Of a stretch of 27,726 nucleotides of DNA, positions 16,917-24,525 are shown piece after piece; within the stretch, counting starts at the first letter, position 1; every line of letters starts with the position of its first letter. Origin of the DNA: an uncultured Aquincola sp. (GTDB lineage Bacteria; Pseudomonadota; Gammaproteobacteria; Burkholderiales; Burkholderiaceae); NCBI GenBank assembly GCA_937883885.1, contig CAKZXL010000762.1, positions 1 to 27,726 of the forward strand, given 5' to 3'. The translations under genes and the position numbers were made by a program. A model generated the notes under the pieces. The model was not told the origin of the DNA. It saw only the letters and a program-made list of their open reading frames with translations, and made no database searches.

Positions 16917-17741
16917 ATGTCCGTCGATCCTTCGCTTCGCAACCTCGACATCGATGTCCCGGCGCAACCGGAGGCGCTGGTGCGCCTGTCGCTGCTGCTG
17001 GCCGACGAGGAGATCAACCTGGATGCGGCCACGCTGCTGATCGAATCCGACATGGCGCTGGCCGCTGCGGTGCTCAAGGCGGTGAACTCGTCCATGTATG
17101 GCCTCAAGGGCCGCGTGCAGACGGTGATGCAGGCGGTGCAGTACCTGGGCATGCGCGAGGTGGCCGCCATCACCTTCGAGATGGGGCTGCGTGCCGCCTT
17201 TCCGCCCAATGCGCTGCTGGAGCCGGTGTGGCAACGCGCCGGCTACCGCGGGCTGCTGATGGGCCGCATGGCGCAGTTCCTGGGCGTGGACGCCTGGGCC
17301 GCGCATTCGGCCGGGCTGTTCGAGGAATGCGGCAAGGCCGTGCTGCTGCGCCATGCCAGCGACCATTACGGCGCCATGCTGCGCGCCGCGCCCAACGACG
17401 TGGACCTGCGCACGCTGGAAAAGGCGGGCTTCGGCGTCAGCCACGACGCGCTGGGCGCCGCGCTGTGCGAAAGCTGGGGCCTGGGCGCGCCGGCCGTGGC
17501 CAGCGTGCGCCACCATGTGGCCGCGCAGGCGGGCGAGCCGTTTCCGCCGCAGCTGTCCCGGCCCGCGGTGCTGGCGCTGTCGGTCATCGCCCATGTGCTG
17601 ATGAACGAGCCCGAACTGCTGGAAGACGTGGTGACCCAGGTGGCGCCGCAGGTGCCGCTGGACGAAACGCTGATGCTGCGTGCCGCCCGCAAGGTGGCCG
17701 ACCAGATGGCCGGCCGTGAGCCGGTGGCGACCCAACACTGA
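16917..17741 (+). CDS. HDOD domain protein
   Basis: The 274-residue protein begins with a helical region and an HDOD domain (about 15-215). Typical pieces are ESDMALAAAVLKAVNSSMYGLKGRVQTVMQAVQYLGMREV and AHSAGLFEECGKAVLLRHASDHYG. The HD-type metal ligands are replaced, as in HDOD proteins, so phosphohydrolase activity is not expected. HDOD proteins act in signalling, often tied to c-di-GMP, motility or stress, but their mechanism is poorly defined. It is divergent from the chemoreceptor gene across 199 nt, which contains a short GTTCGG/CCGAAC hairpin (16804-16823) but no promoter I can defend. Confidence 0.88.
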   Translation: MSVDPSLRNLDIDVPAQPEALVRLSLLLADEEINLDAATLLIESDMALAAAVLKAVNSSMYGLKGRVQTVMQAVQYLGMREVAAITFEMGLRAAFPPNALLEPVWQRAGYRGLLMGRMAQFLGVDAWAAHSAGLFEECGKAVLLRHASDHYGAMLRAAPNDVDLRTLEKAGFGVSHDALGAALCESWGLGAPAVASVRHHVAAQAGEPFPPQLSRPAVLALSVIAHVLMNEPELLEDVVTQVAPQVPLDETLMLRAARKVADQMAGREPVATQH

Positions 17742-17749
17742 GCCGCCCG

Positions 17750-17803
17750 CTGTCGGCCCCGTCCGACAGTCGAATGGGCGAGCGGGCGCTGCCGCTGGCA
17801 GCG
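17750..17803 (+). other. Two hairpins between the HDOD and PEBP-like genes
   Basis: CTGTCGG (17750-17756) pairs with CCGACAG (17763-17769). A second, CGCTGCC/GGCAGCG, spans 17787-17803 with a 3-nt loop. No U-run follows either, so they may mark an RNA end or a protein site rather than a true terminator. Confidence 0.3.
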
Positions 17804-17844
17804 GCCAGCAGGTCCACTGGGCTTTTGCCCGAGGACCCCACGCC

Positions 17845-18495
17845 ATGTTGGAAAAACTGCCCGGCATGCTGGGCCATGCGCTGCGCCACCAGCGCGCCGG
17901 CCTGGACGAGACCGTGTTCCACCACACCCCGCTGCGCAGCGGCCTGGGCGCCATCGAGGTGGGCAGCCTGGCCTTTGCCGACCATGCGCCGATCCCGCAG
18001 CGCTACACCGCCGATGGCGAAGGCCTGTCGCCCCCGCTGCACTGGCGCAACGTGCCCGCCAACGCCACCAGCGTGCTGCTGATCGTGGAAGACGCCGATG
18101 CGCCCACGCCGCACCCGCTGGTGCACGGCATCGTGGTGGACCTGCCGCCCGACCAGACGGCCCTGGCCGAAGGCGCGCTGGACGCCACCGACGACGACGG
18201 CACCGAGGCCCATGCCGGCCGCCATTCGTTTTTAGGCAGCGGCTGGCTGCCGCCCGACCCGCCGCCGGGCCATGGCGTGCACCGCTATGTGTTCCAGGTG
18301 TTCGCGCTCGGGCCGGGCGAGCCCTTCAGCGCCACGCCCGGCCGCGACGAGGTGCTGGCCGCGCTGCAGCAGCGTGTGCTGGCCGGCGGCTGCCTGATCG
18401 GCACCTATGAACGGCCCGATGGTTCGGTGAAGGCCGACGAGCCTGCGACCGCGGACGTGGCGCCTGCCGCCACCGCGCCCTTGGCGCCACAATAG
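17845..18495 (+). CDS. YbhB/YbcL family (phosphatidylethanolamine-binding-like) protein
   Basis: The 216-residue protein is a bacterial PEBP/Raf-kinase-inhibitor-like family member. Family motifs seen are IPQRYTADGEGLSPPLHWRNVP, VEDADAPTPHPLVHGIVVDLP (the DPDAP-like anion-pocket segment) and GHGVHRYVFQVFALG. It has an N-terminal extension of about 35 residues (MLEKLPGMLGHALRHQRAGLDE) before the fold, and an Ala/Pro-rich tail. The ATG at 17845 is preferred because the upstream frame overlaps the HDOD gene end. There is no signal peptide, so it is likely cytosolic. The ligand and role are unknown. Confidence 0.88.
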   Translation: MLEKLPGMLGHALRHQRAGLDETVFHHTPLRSGLGAIEVGSLAFADHAPIPQRYTADGEGLSPPLHWRNVPANATSVLLIVEDADAPTPHPLVHGIVVDLPPDQTALAEGALDATDDDGTEAHAGRHSFLGSGWLPPDPPPGHGVHRYVFQVFALGPGEPFSATPGRDEVLAALQQRVLAGGCLIGTYERPDGSVKADEPATADVAPAATAPLAPQ

Positions 18496-18533
18496 CCCGG
18501 GCCGGCACACCCACGTGCCGGGGGCTGTTGCGC

Positions 18534-20156
18534 ATGAAGGTCGTCGTCACACGGGTCTGCCGCATCACACGTGCCACCGCCGGGGCCTGGGCCTGCGCGG
18601 GCCTGCTGGCCATGACGGGCGCTGCTGCGCAGGCAGCGGGCCTGCCTTCCACCCAGGTGGCCTGGGTGCCCGCCGCGGTGGATGCCGACATCGACCGCGC
18701 CTTTGCCCAGGCCAGGGCCGAGCGCAAGCCGGTGTTGCTGTACTGGGGCGCCACCTGGTGCCCGCCGTGCAACCAGCTCAAGGCCACCTTGTTCAACCGC
18801 CAGGACTTCGCGGCGCTGTCGCGCAGCTTCGTGGCGGTGCATGTGGATGGCGACCGGCCCGGCGCGCAGAAGCTGGGCGCCGCCTTCCAGGTGCGCGGCT
18901 ACCCGACGATGATCCTGCTGCAGCCCGACCGCACCGAGATCACCCGCCTGCCCGGCGAGGTGGATGCGCCGCAGGTGCTGGCCATGCTGCAGGCCGGCCT
19001 GGCCGGTGGCCGCCCGGCCACCCAGGTGCTGGCCGATGCCCGCGCCCAACGGCCTTTGAGCGCTGCCGAATGGCGGCTGCTGGCCTTTTATGGCTGGGAC
19101 ATCGACGAATCGCGCCTGGTGCCGGCGGCCGAACGGCCGGCGGTGCTGGCCGCGCTGGCCACTGCGGCCACGCGCGCGCCATCGGCCGATGACGAGGCGC
19201 GGACCCGGCTCCTGCTCAAGGCGCTGGCGGCCTCGGTGGAAGGCAAAAGCGGCCTGCAGCCGGATGGCGGCATGCGCAGCCGCGTGGAACGCCTGCTGGC
19301 CGATACCGCCGCCGCCCGCAGCCAGATGGACGTGCTGGTGAACGCGGCGCCGGCGCTGCTGAAGGCGCTGGCCCCGCCAGACGGCGCGGGCCGGGCCGAG
19401 CTGGCCGCCGCTTTCGAGGCGGCCCTGCTGCGCCTGCAGAACGACACCACGCTCTCGCGCAGCGACCGCATCACCGCGCTGGACGCACGCGTGTCGCTGG
19501 CCCGCGGCGGTCAGCCCGAAGATGCGGTGTCGCCGCGCCTGCCCGAGCCCTTGCTCAAGGACGTGCGCGAGCTGGCCACGCGCCTGGACCGCGAAACGCT
19601 GGACCCCTTCGAGCGCCAGGCCGTCATTCCCACCGTGGCCTATGTGCAGTCGCGCGCCGGCCTGTGGGCCGACAGCGATGCGCTGCTCAAGGCCAACCTG
19701 CCGCGCAGCCCGGCGCCTTACTACCTGATGAGCCAGCTGGGCGGCAATGCGCGCAAGCAGGGTCGCACCGACGAAGCGTTGCGTTGGTATGCACAAGCCT
19801 TCGAGCGCAGCGAAGGCCCGGCCACGCGGCTGCAGTGGGGCGCCGGCTACCTGGCGGCGCTGGTGGACCTGGCACCGGCCGATGCCGCCCGCATCGAGCA
19901 GGTGGCGGCGCAGCTGTTCACCGAAGCGGCGCGCGACAGCGCGGCTTTTCATGAGCGCAGCGGCCGGTCCTTGCAGCGCCTGGGGCAGAAGCTGGCCGCC
20001 TGGTCGGCCGACCGCCCGACGGCGGAGCCGGCGGTGCAGCGGCTGCAGGCCCAGCTCAGCGGCGTGTGCGCGGCGCGCGAGGCAGCCGACGGCCAGCGCG
20101 CCACCTGCGAGGCCATCGCGCGCCAGCTTTCCGGCCGCAGCAACCCGCGCGGTTGA
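18534..20156 (+). CDS. Secreted thioredoxin-like protein with a long helical C-terminal region
   Basis: The ATG at 18534 gives 540 residues; a TTG two codons upstream is less likely. A signal peptide (about 1-35, ending near GAAAQAAG) directs it to the periplasm. A thioredoxin-fold domain follows (about 50-160) with active site WGATWCPPCNQLK (Cys76, Cys79) and the cis-proline segment VRGYPTMILLQPD. The remaining 370 residues are helical and Ala/Leu-rich, TPR-like in feel (KQGRTDEALRWYAQAFERSEGPATRL), with one further cysteine pair near the end (SGVCAAREAADGQRATCEAI). It probably reduces or isomerises disulfides in some periplasmic client; the client is unknown. Confidence 0.85.
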   Translation: MKVVVTRVCRITRATAGAWACAGLLAMTGAAAQAAGLPSTQVAWVPAAVDADIDRAFAQARAERKPVLLYWGATWCPPCNQLKATLFNRQDFAALSRSFVAVHVDGDRPGAQKLGAAFQVRGYPTMILLQPDRTEITRLPGEVDAPQVLAMLQAGLAGGRPATQVLADARAQRPLSAAEWRLLAFYGWDIDESRLVPAAERPAVLAALATAATRAPSADDEARTRLLLKALAASVEGKSGLQPDGGMRSRVERLLADTAAARSQMDVLVNAAPALLKALAPPDGAGRAELAAAFEAALLRLQNDTTLSRSDRITALDARVSLARGGQPEDAVSPRLPEPLLKDVRELATRLDRETLDPFERQAVIPTVAYVQSRAGLWADSDALLKANLPRSPAPYYLMSQLGGNARKQGRTDEALRWYAQAFERSEGPATRLQWGAGYLAALVDLAPADAARIEQVAAQLFTEAARDSAAFHERSGRSLQRLGQKLAAWSADRPTAEPAVQRLQAQLSGVCAAREAADGQRATCEAIARQLSGRSNPRG

Positions 20157-20214
20157 GGCGCCACCGGCGCGGCCGGGCGCATCGGCTAACCTCAGCGGGA
20201 TAGGAGACGTGCCC

Positions 20215-20601
20215 ATGCCCCGCCTGCAGCTCGACAACAACCGCCTGGACCCCGCCATCCGCGACGTGGTGGCCGGCTACCAGCATGCGCTGGTGAGCCA
20301 GGTGCAGCAGGCCATCGACGCCCATCCGGTGGTGGTCGTGGGCATGGCGCAGAACCCCTTCGTCAAGCGGGCGCGCCGTGCGCTCGACGCGGCCGGCGTG
20401 CGCTACCAGTACATCGAGCGCGGCAGCTACTTCAGCGCCTGGCGCGAGCGGCTGGCGCTGAAGATGTGGTCGGGCTGGCCCACGTTTCCGATGGTGTTCG
20501 TGCAGGGCCAGCTGATCGGCGGTGCCGACGAGTTGCAGCGGCTGATCGCCAGCGGCGTGTTGCAGCAGCGCCTGGCGGCCGGCCGCCCCGCGGCCGCATG
20601 A
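20215..20601 (+). CDS. Glutaredoxin-like protein lacking the CPYC cysteines
   Basis: An AGGAG site 8 nt before the ATG at 20215 fixes the start. The 128-residue protein follows the glutaredoxin fold: VVVVGMAQNPFVKRARRALDAAGVRYQYIE, then SGWPTFPMVFVQGQLIGGADELQRL, with the cis-Pro (Pro92) and the GG glutathione-side motif. The active-site position, CPYC or CGFS in true glutaredoxins, reads NPFV (47-50), and no cysteine occurs anywhere in the chain. Thiol-disulfide exchange is therefore impossible. A binding or scaffolding role (glutathione, iron-sulfur or protein contact) is conceivable but unproven. Its stop overlaps the start of the S33 peptidase. Confidence 0.85.
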   Translation: MPRLQLDNNRLDPAIRDVVAGYQHALVSQVQQAIDAHPVVVVGMAQNPFVKRARRALDAAGVRYQYIERGSYFSAWRERLALKMWSGWPTFPMVFVQGQLIGGADELQRLIASGVLQQRLAAGRPAAA

Positions 20602-22055
20602 AACGCCGCGGCGCCTGGGCGCTGGCCGCGGTGGCGCTGCTGGCCCAGGCCGGTGCGCAGGCCGCGCCCGCGCTCACGCCCTGCCGGCTGGACGGCATCG
20701 AGCACGAAGCCCGCTGCGGCCAGGTGGAGCGCCCGCTCGACCCGCAGCAGCCGGGCGGCACCCATATCACGGTGCACTACGCGGTGCTGCCGGCGCTGGC
20801 GCGCAACAAGCGGCCCGACCCGGTGTTCTTCTTTGCCGGTGGCCCCGGGCAAAGCAGCATCGAGCTGGCCGGGCCCATCAGCGGCATGCTGGCGCGCTTT
20901 CTGAACCGGCGCGACGTGGTGCTGATCGACCAGCGCGGCACCGGCCGCAGCGCGCCGCTGCTGTGCGACGACGACGAAGGCCGCGCGCCGCTGGCGCAGC
21001 AGTTCGAGCCGGGGGAGCAGCGCCAGCGCATCGCGCGCTGCCTGGCCACCTTGAAGGCGCTGCCTTACGGCGACCTGCGCCAGTTCACCACGCCCATCGC
21101 GGCGGGCGACGTGGACGCGGTGCGCCGGCAGCTGGGCGCTGCGCGCGTCAATCTGGTGGGCGCCTCCTACGGCACGCGGCTGGCGCTGGAAGTACTGCGC
21201 CAGTACCCGCAGCAGGTGCGCCGCGTGGTGCTGGACGGCGTGGCCCCGCCCGACATGGTGCTGCCGCAGGCCTTTGCCACCGACCAGCAGCGCGCGCTGG
21301 AAGCGGTGTTCAGCGGCTGCGAACGCAACGCCGACTGCCGCAGCCGCCATCCGCAGCTGCGCCAGCGATGGGCCAGCCTGCGCGCCAGCCTGCCGCGTGA
21401 ATGGACGGTGCGCCACCCCGTGACCGGCGAGGCCGAACGCCAGACCGTGACCGCCGAGGTGCTGGACACGGTACTGCGCGGCCCGCTGTATTCACCGGTG
21501 CTGGCCTCGGCCCTGCCGCAGGCGATGGACGAGGCCACGCAAGGCCGGCTGGAGCCGCTGGCCGGCCTGGCCCATGCGGCCAGCGGCCGCCGCGGCGGCA
21601 CCGGCGTGGCCATGGGCATGCACTTTTCGGTGGTGTGCGCCGAGGACGCTCCGCGCCTGCCGCCGCCGGCGGGCCAGGAAGACCCGCTGCTGCGCCGCTA
21701 CCGCGACGTGTGCACCGACTGGCCGCGCGGCAGTGTGCCGGCGGCCTTCTACACGCTGCCGCCCGCGCCGGTGCCGGTGCTGTTGCTGTCGGGCGGGCTG
21801 GACCCGGCCACACCGCCCCGCCATGGCGAGCGCGTGGCCGCGGCCCTGGGCCCGCGCGCCCGCCATGTGGTGGTGCCCAACGCCGGCCACGGCGTGGCCA
21901 TGCTGCCCTGCATGCGCGACGTGCTCTACCGCTTTGTCGATACCGCCGACGAAGCCGCGGCGCTGGACCGCGTGAGCGCCGATGCCGCCTGCGCGGTGCA
22001 GGTGCCGGCGCCGTTGCCGTTTGCGCCACCGTCGTCTTCCGGGCCGCACAGATGA
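20598..22055 (+). CDS. Secreted alpha/beta-hydrolase, S33-type (prolyl/tripeptidyl aminopeptidase-like)
   Basis: The 485-residue protein has a signal peptide (1-23, ALAAVALLAQAGAQA). The oxyanion motif GGPGQSS (81-87) and DQRGTGRS follow, then the nucleophile elbow GASYGT (Ser190). A large cap region comes next, and a TAP-like C-terminal segment carries Asp402 (GGLDPATPP) and His431 (NAGHGV). This pattern fits peptidase family S33 enzymes that release N-terminal proline or tripeptides, working in the periplasm. The substrate is not determined. The start overlaps the glutaredoxin-like stop (ATGA) and the end overlaps the ABC ATPase start, so the four genes form one operon. Confidence 0.9.
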   Translation: MKRRGAWALAAVALLAQAGAQAAPALTPCRLDGIEHEARCGQVERPLDPQQPGGTHITVHYAVLPALARNKRPDPVFFFAGGPGQSSIELAGPISGMLARFLNRRDVVLIDQRGTGRSAPLLCDDDEGRAPLAQQFEPGEQRQRIARCLATLKALPYGDLRQFTTPIAAGDVDAVRRQLGAARVNLVGASYGTRLALEVLRQYPQQVRRVVLDGVAPPDMVLPQAFATDQQRALEAVFSGCERNADCRSRHPQLRQRWASLRASLPREWTVRHPVTGEAERQTVTAEVLDTVLRGPLYSPVLASALPQAMDEATQGRLEPLAGLAHAASGRRGGTGVAMGMHFSVVCAEDAPRLPPPAGQEDPLLRRYRDVCTDWPRGSVPAAFYTLPPAPVPVLLLSGGLDPATPPRHGERVAAALGPRARHVVVPNAGHGVAMLPCMRDVLYRFVDTADEAAALDRVSADAACAVQVPAPLPFAPPSSSGPHR

Positions 22056-22813
22056 TCGAGGTGCTGGGTTTGAAGAAGGGCTTTGCCAGTGGCCGTGGCC
22101 TCAGCGCGCGTGTGGTGCAGGCGGTCGATGGCGTCGACTTTCGTGCCGAGGACGGCCGCATCACCGGCCTGCTGGGCCCCAACGGCGCCGGCAAGACCAC
22201 CAGCCTGCGCATGGTGGCCGGCCTGCTGGTGCCCGACGAAGGCCGGGTGCTGGTGGACGGCATCGACGTGGCGCTGGAGCCGCAGCGCGCGCTGGCGCGC
22301 ATGGGCGTGCTCAGCGATGCGCGCGGCCTGTACCCGCGGCTGACCGCGCGCGAGAACATCGTCTACTACGGCCGTCTGCAGGGCATGGCCCGCGCCGCCG
22401 CACTGCAGCGGGTGGAGGCGCTGGCCCCGGTGCTGGACATGGCGCCGCTGCTGGACCGCCGCACCGACGGCTTCAGCCAGGGCGAGCGCATGAAGACCGC
22501 GCTGGCCCGCGCGCTGGTGCACGACCCGGCCAACATCATCCTGGACGAACCCACCAACGGGCTGGACGTGCTGGCCACCCGCGCGCTGCGCGAGGCCCTG
22601 CGCCGGCTGCGCGACGACGAAGGCAAGTGCATCGTGTTTTCCACCCACATCATGCAAGAGGTGCAGCGGCTGTGCGACCGCGTGGTGGTGGTGTCGGCCG
22701 GCCGCACCGTGGCCGACGGCAGCGTGGACGAGCTGCTGGCGCGCAGCGGTCAGGCCGACTTCGAGGACGCCTTCGTGCGGCTGGCCTTCGGGCCGCAGGC
22801 GGTGGCTTCATGA
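22052..22813 (+). CDS. ABC transporter ATP-binding protein, NatA-like
   Basis: The 253-residue ATPase has Walker A GPNGAGKTT (42-50), signature FSQGERMKTALARAL, Walker B NIILDEPTNGLD and the H-loop STHIMQE. Overall it resembles NatA and related ATPases of ABC-2 exporters, with the degenerate signature (SQGER rather than SGGQ) usual in that group. It pairs with the permease gene that overlaps its stop by 4 nt. NatAB in Bacillus exports Na+, but most relatives have no proven substrate, so only the type is given. Confidence 0.92.
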   Translation: MIEVLGLKKGFASGRGLSARVVQAVDGVDFRAEDGRITGLLGPNGAGKTTSLRMVAGLLVPDEGRVLVDGIDVALEPQRALARMGVLSDARGLYPRLTARENIVYYGRLQGMARAAALQRVEALAPVLDMAPLLDRRTDGFSQGERMKTALARALVHDPANIILDEPTNGLDVLATRALREALRRLRDDEGKCIVFSTHIMQEVQRLCDRVVVVSAGRTVADGSVDELLARSGQADFEDAFVRLAFGPQAVAS

Positions 22814-23991
22814 GGCGGTGGCGCCTGCTGGCCGACGCCTGGGTGGTCTACGGCAAGGAGCTGCTGGACGCGCTGCGCGACCGGCGCACGCTGGCCACGG
22901 TGCTGCTCAGTTCGGTGGCGGTGGGGCCGGTGCTGCTGGTGGTGCTGTCGGTGCTGATGGCCGACATGGAGCAGCGCGCCGAGCAGCGCGAGATCCGCGT
23001 CGTGGGCATCGAGCAGGCGCCCGGCCTGGCCAACTTCCTGGCGCGCCAGACCTGGCGCGTGCTGCCCGCGCCGGCCGACTACGAAGACCTGCTGCGCCGC
23101 AACCGCCTGGGAGATGCGGTGCTGGTGGTGCCGCCGGGCTTCGAGGCGGCGCTGGCCGGCGCGCAGCGGCCGCAGCTGCAGATCGTGAGCAACGGCGCCA
23201 ATCCGCGCTCGCAGGCCGCGGGCGCGCGCCTGGCGCGGCTGGTGGGCGGCTATGTGAACGAGCGGGCCACGCTGGGCCTGGCTTTGCGCGGCACCTCACC
23301 GGCGGTGCTCGACCTGGTGGACGTGCAGCCGCGCGACCTCTCGACCCCGCGCGGGCGGGCGGCGCAGCTGTCGGCCTTCGTGCCCATCCTGGTGTTGATG
23401 GCGGTGCTGTACGGGGCGTTGCCGGCCGCGCTCGATTCCACCGCCGGTGAACGCGAACGCGGCTCGCTGGAGCCGCTGCTGATGAACCCGGCCTCGCCCT
23501 TGGCGCTGGTGCTGGGCAAGTGGGCGGCGGTGGCCAGCGTGGCCATGGGCGTGGCCTTCCTGGCGTCCTTCAGCTTCCTGCCCGCGCAGTGGCTGCTGCG
23601 CAGCGAAACGCTGGCCGCGATGTTCGCCTACGGCTGGCGCGAGGCGCTGATGTTCCTGCTGCTGCTGGTGCCGCTGGCGGCCGCGGTGTCGGCGGTGCTG
23701 ATGGCGGTGGCCATCCGCTGCCGCAGCGTGAAGGAGGCGCAGGCCAACTCGGCCGTGATCGTGCTGCTGGTCTCGGTGCTGCCGCTGGTGGCGCTGTTCA
23801 ACGATGCCGGGCCGCAACCCTGGCAGCTCTGGGTGCCGGCGCTGGGCCAGGTGACCTTGATGAACCGGGTGCTGGCCGCGGAAGCCGTGCCTGTGGCCGA
23901 CCTGCTGGCGCCGCTGCTGGTGTGTGCCGCCCTGGCGGTGGCGGGTGTGCTGGACGTGGCGCGCCGTCTGCGGCCGGCCGCGCTGCGATGA
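22810..23991 (+). CDS. ABC-2 type permease, NatB-like
   Basis: The 393-residue protein has a first membrane segment (about 28-50, TLATVLLSSVAVGPVLLVVLSVL). A soluble extracytoplasmic domain of about 150 residues (VVGIEQAPGLANFL...GDAVLVVPPGFEAAL) follows, then five or six C-terminal membrane segments starting near QLSAFVPILVLMAVLYGALPAA. The motif STAGERERGSLEPLLMNPAS just after the second segment is characteristic of ABC-2 permeases of the NatB/YhaP group. It is translationally coupled to the ATPase gene. It is convergent with the RsaM-like gene, with only 14 nt between stops and no clear terminator. Confidence 0.92.
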   Translation: MRRWRLLADAWVVYGKELLDALRDRRTLATVLLSSVAVGPVLLVVLSVLMADMEQRAEQREIRVVGIEQAPGLANFLARQTWRVLPAPADYEDLLRRNRLGDAVLVVPPGFEAALAGAQRPQLQIVSNGANPRSQAAGARLARLVGGYVNERATLGLALRGTSPAVLDLVDVQPRDLSTPRGRAAQLSAFVPILVLMAVLYGALPAALDSTAGERERGSLEPLLMNPASPLALVLGKWAAVASVAMGVAFLASFSFLPAQWLLRSETLAAMFAYGWREALMFLLLLVPLAAAVSAVLMAVAIRCRSVKEAQANSAVIVLLVSVLPLVALFNDAGPQPWQLWVPALGQVTLMNRVLAAEAVPVADLLAPLLVCAALAVAGVLDVARRLRPAALR

Positions 23992-24005
23992 GCGCGATGT
24001 GCCCG

Positions 24006-24386
24006 TCAGTTCAACAGGCAGGCGGTGCCCAGCGTGCGTTCCACTTCGTCCTGCCAGGGCAGGCCGTGCACGATCTCGGTCAGGTGGCGCGCTGCTTCCC
24101 AGGCGGTGAGCACCGAGCCGGCGTGGTCCACCAGGCGCAGATTGGTCACCACGCACATCGGGTCGGCCATGGCCACCACGCCGGGGCACAGCTGCACCCA
24201 GTCCCAGGCCACGCCGGCTTCCACGTCGCCCAGGGGCCCCACCCACAGCGTGTGGCCGCTCAGGGGCGTGTGGCCGTCGCCCGTGCTCATCACGCGCGTG
24301 TCATGGTGCGAGAAGTGCAGGTGGCGCTTGGAAGTCGCCTGCCACAATACGGTTGGCCAGGCATGCAGCGTCCATGAGGGTGTCAT
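24006..24386 (-). CDS. RsaM/DUF4902-like quorum-sensing modulator
   Basis: I assign this from memory of the RsaM/TofM (DUF4902) pattern: a short protein with a conserved SGYTEWVS-like segment, a GWDW-like motif, an RSN-M-LVD-like motif and a late PWQ. Here these read LSGHTLWVG, GVAWDWVQL, VVTNLRLVD and GLPWQDEV (Trp48, Trp61, Trp63, Trp111 in a 126-residue form). RsaM proteins modulate AHL quorum sensing, usually as repressors, and lie beside luxR genes in Burkholderia and relatives. The start is unsure: ATG 24386 is chosen because residues upstream (ATG 24455 or GTG 24503) use atypical codons and because a lux-box-like site overlaps the longest frame. None has a clear ribosome-binding site. 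Confidence 0.6.
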   Translation of the reverse strand: MTPSWTLHAWPTVLWQATSKRHLHFSHHDTRVMSTGDGHTPLSGHTLWVGPLGDVEAGVAWDWVQLCPGVVAMADPMCVVTNLRLVDHAGSVLTAWEAARHLTEIVHGLPWQDEVERTLGTACLLN

Positions 24387-24471
24387 TGTTGTTGGCGAGA
24401 GTGGAGGGTTGGCTGGCCGCAGGGGGCTGGGCGACGGGTTCACAGTCTTGGTCATCGGCCATGTCGCATCA

Positions 24472-24491
24472 AGCTGTAAACCTTGACAGGA
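24472..24491. promoter_or_regulatory. Lux-box-like palindrome between the RsaM-like gene and luxR
   Basis: AGCTGTAAACCTTGACAGGA has a CTGTAA...(T)TGACAG core of 16 bp (24474-24489), the lux/tra box shape, with one arm imperfect. A TTGACA (24483-24488) overlaps it on the plus strand, but no good -10 follows and luxR starts only 37 nt past the box. Control of the minus-strand gene, with the box near -42 of a start at about 24440, is at least as likely. Confidence 0.6.
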
Positions 24492-24525
24492 TGAAGGTGC
24501 CACAGGGGCAGGTGCAGGAAGTCTG

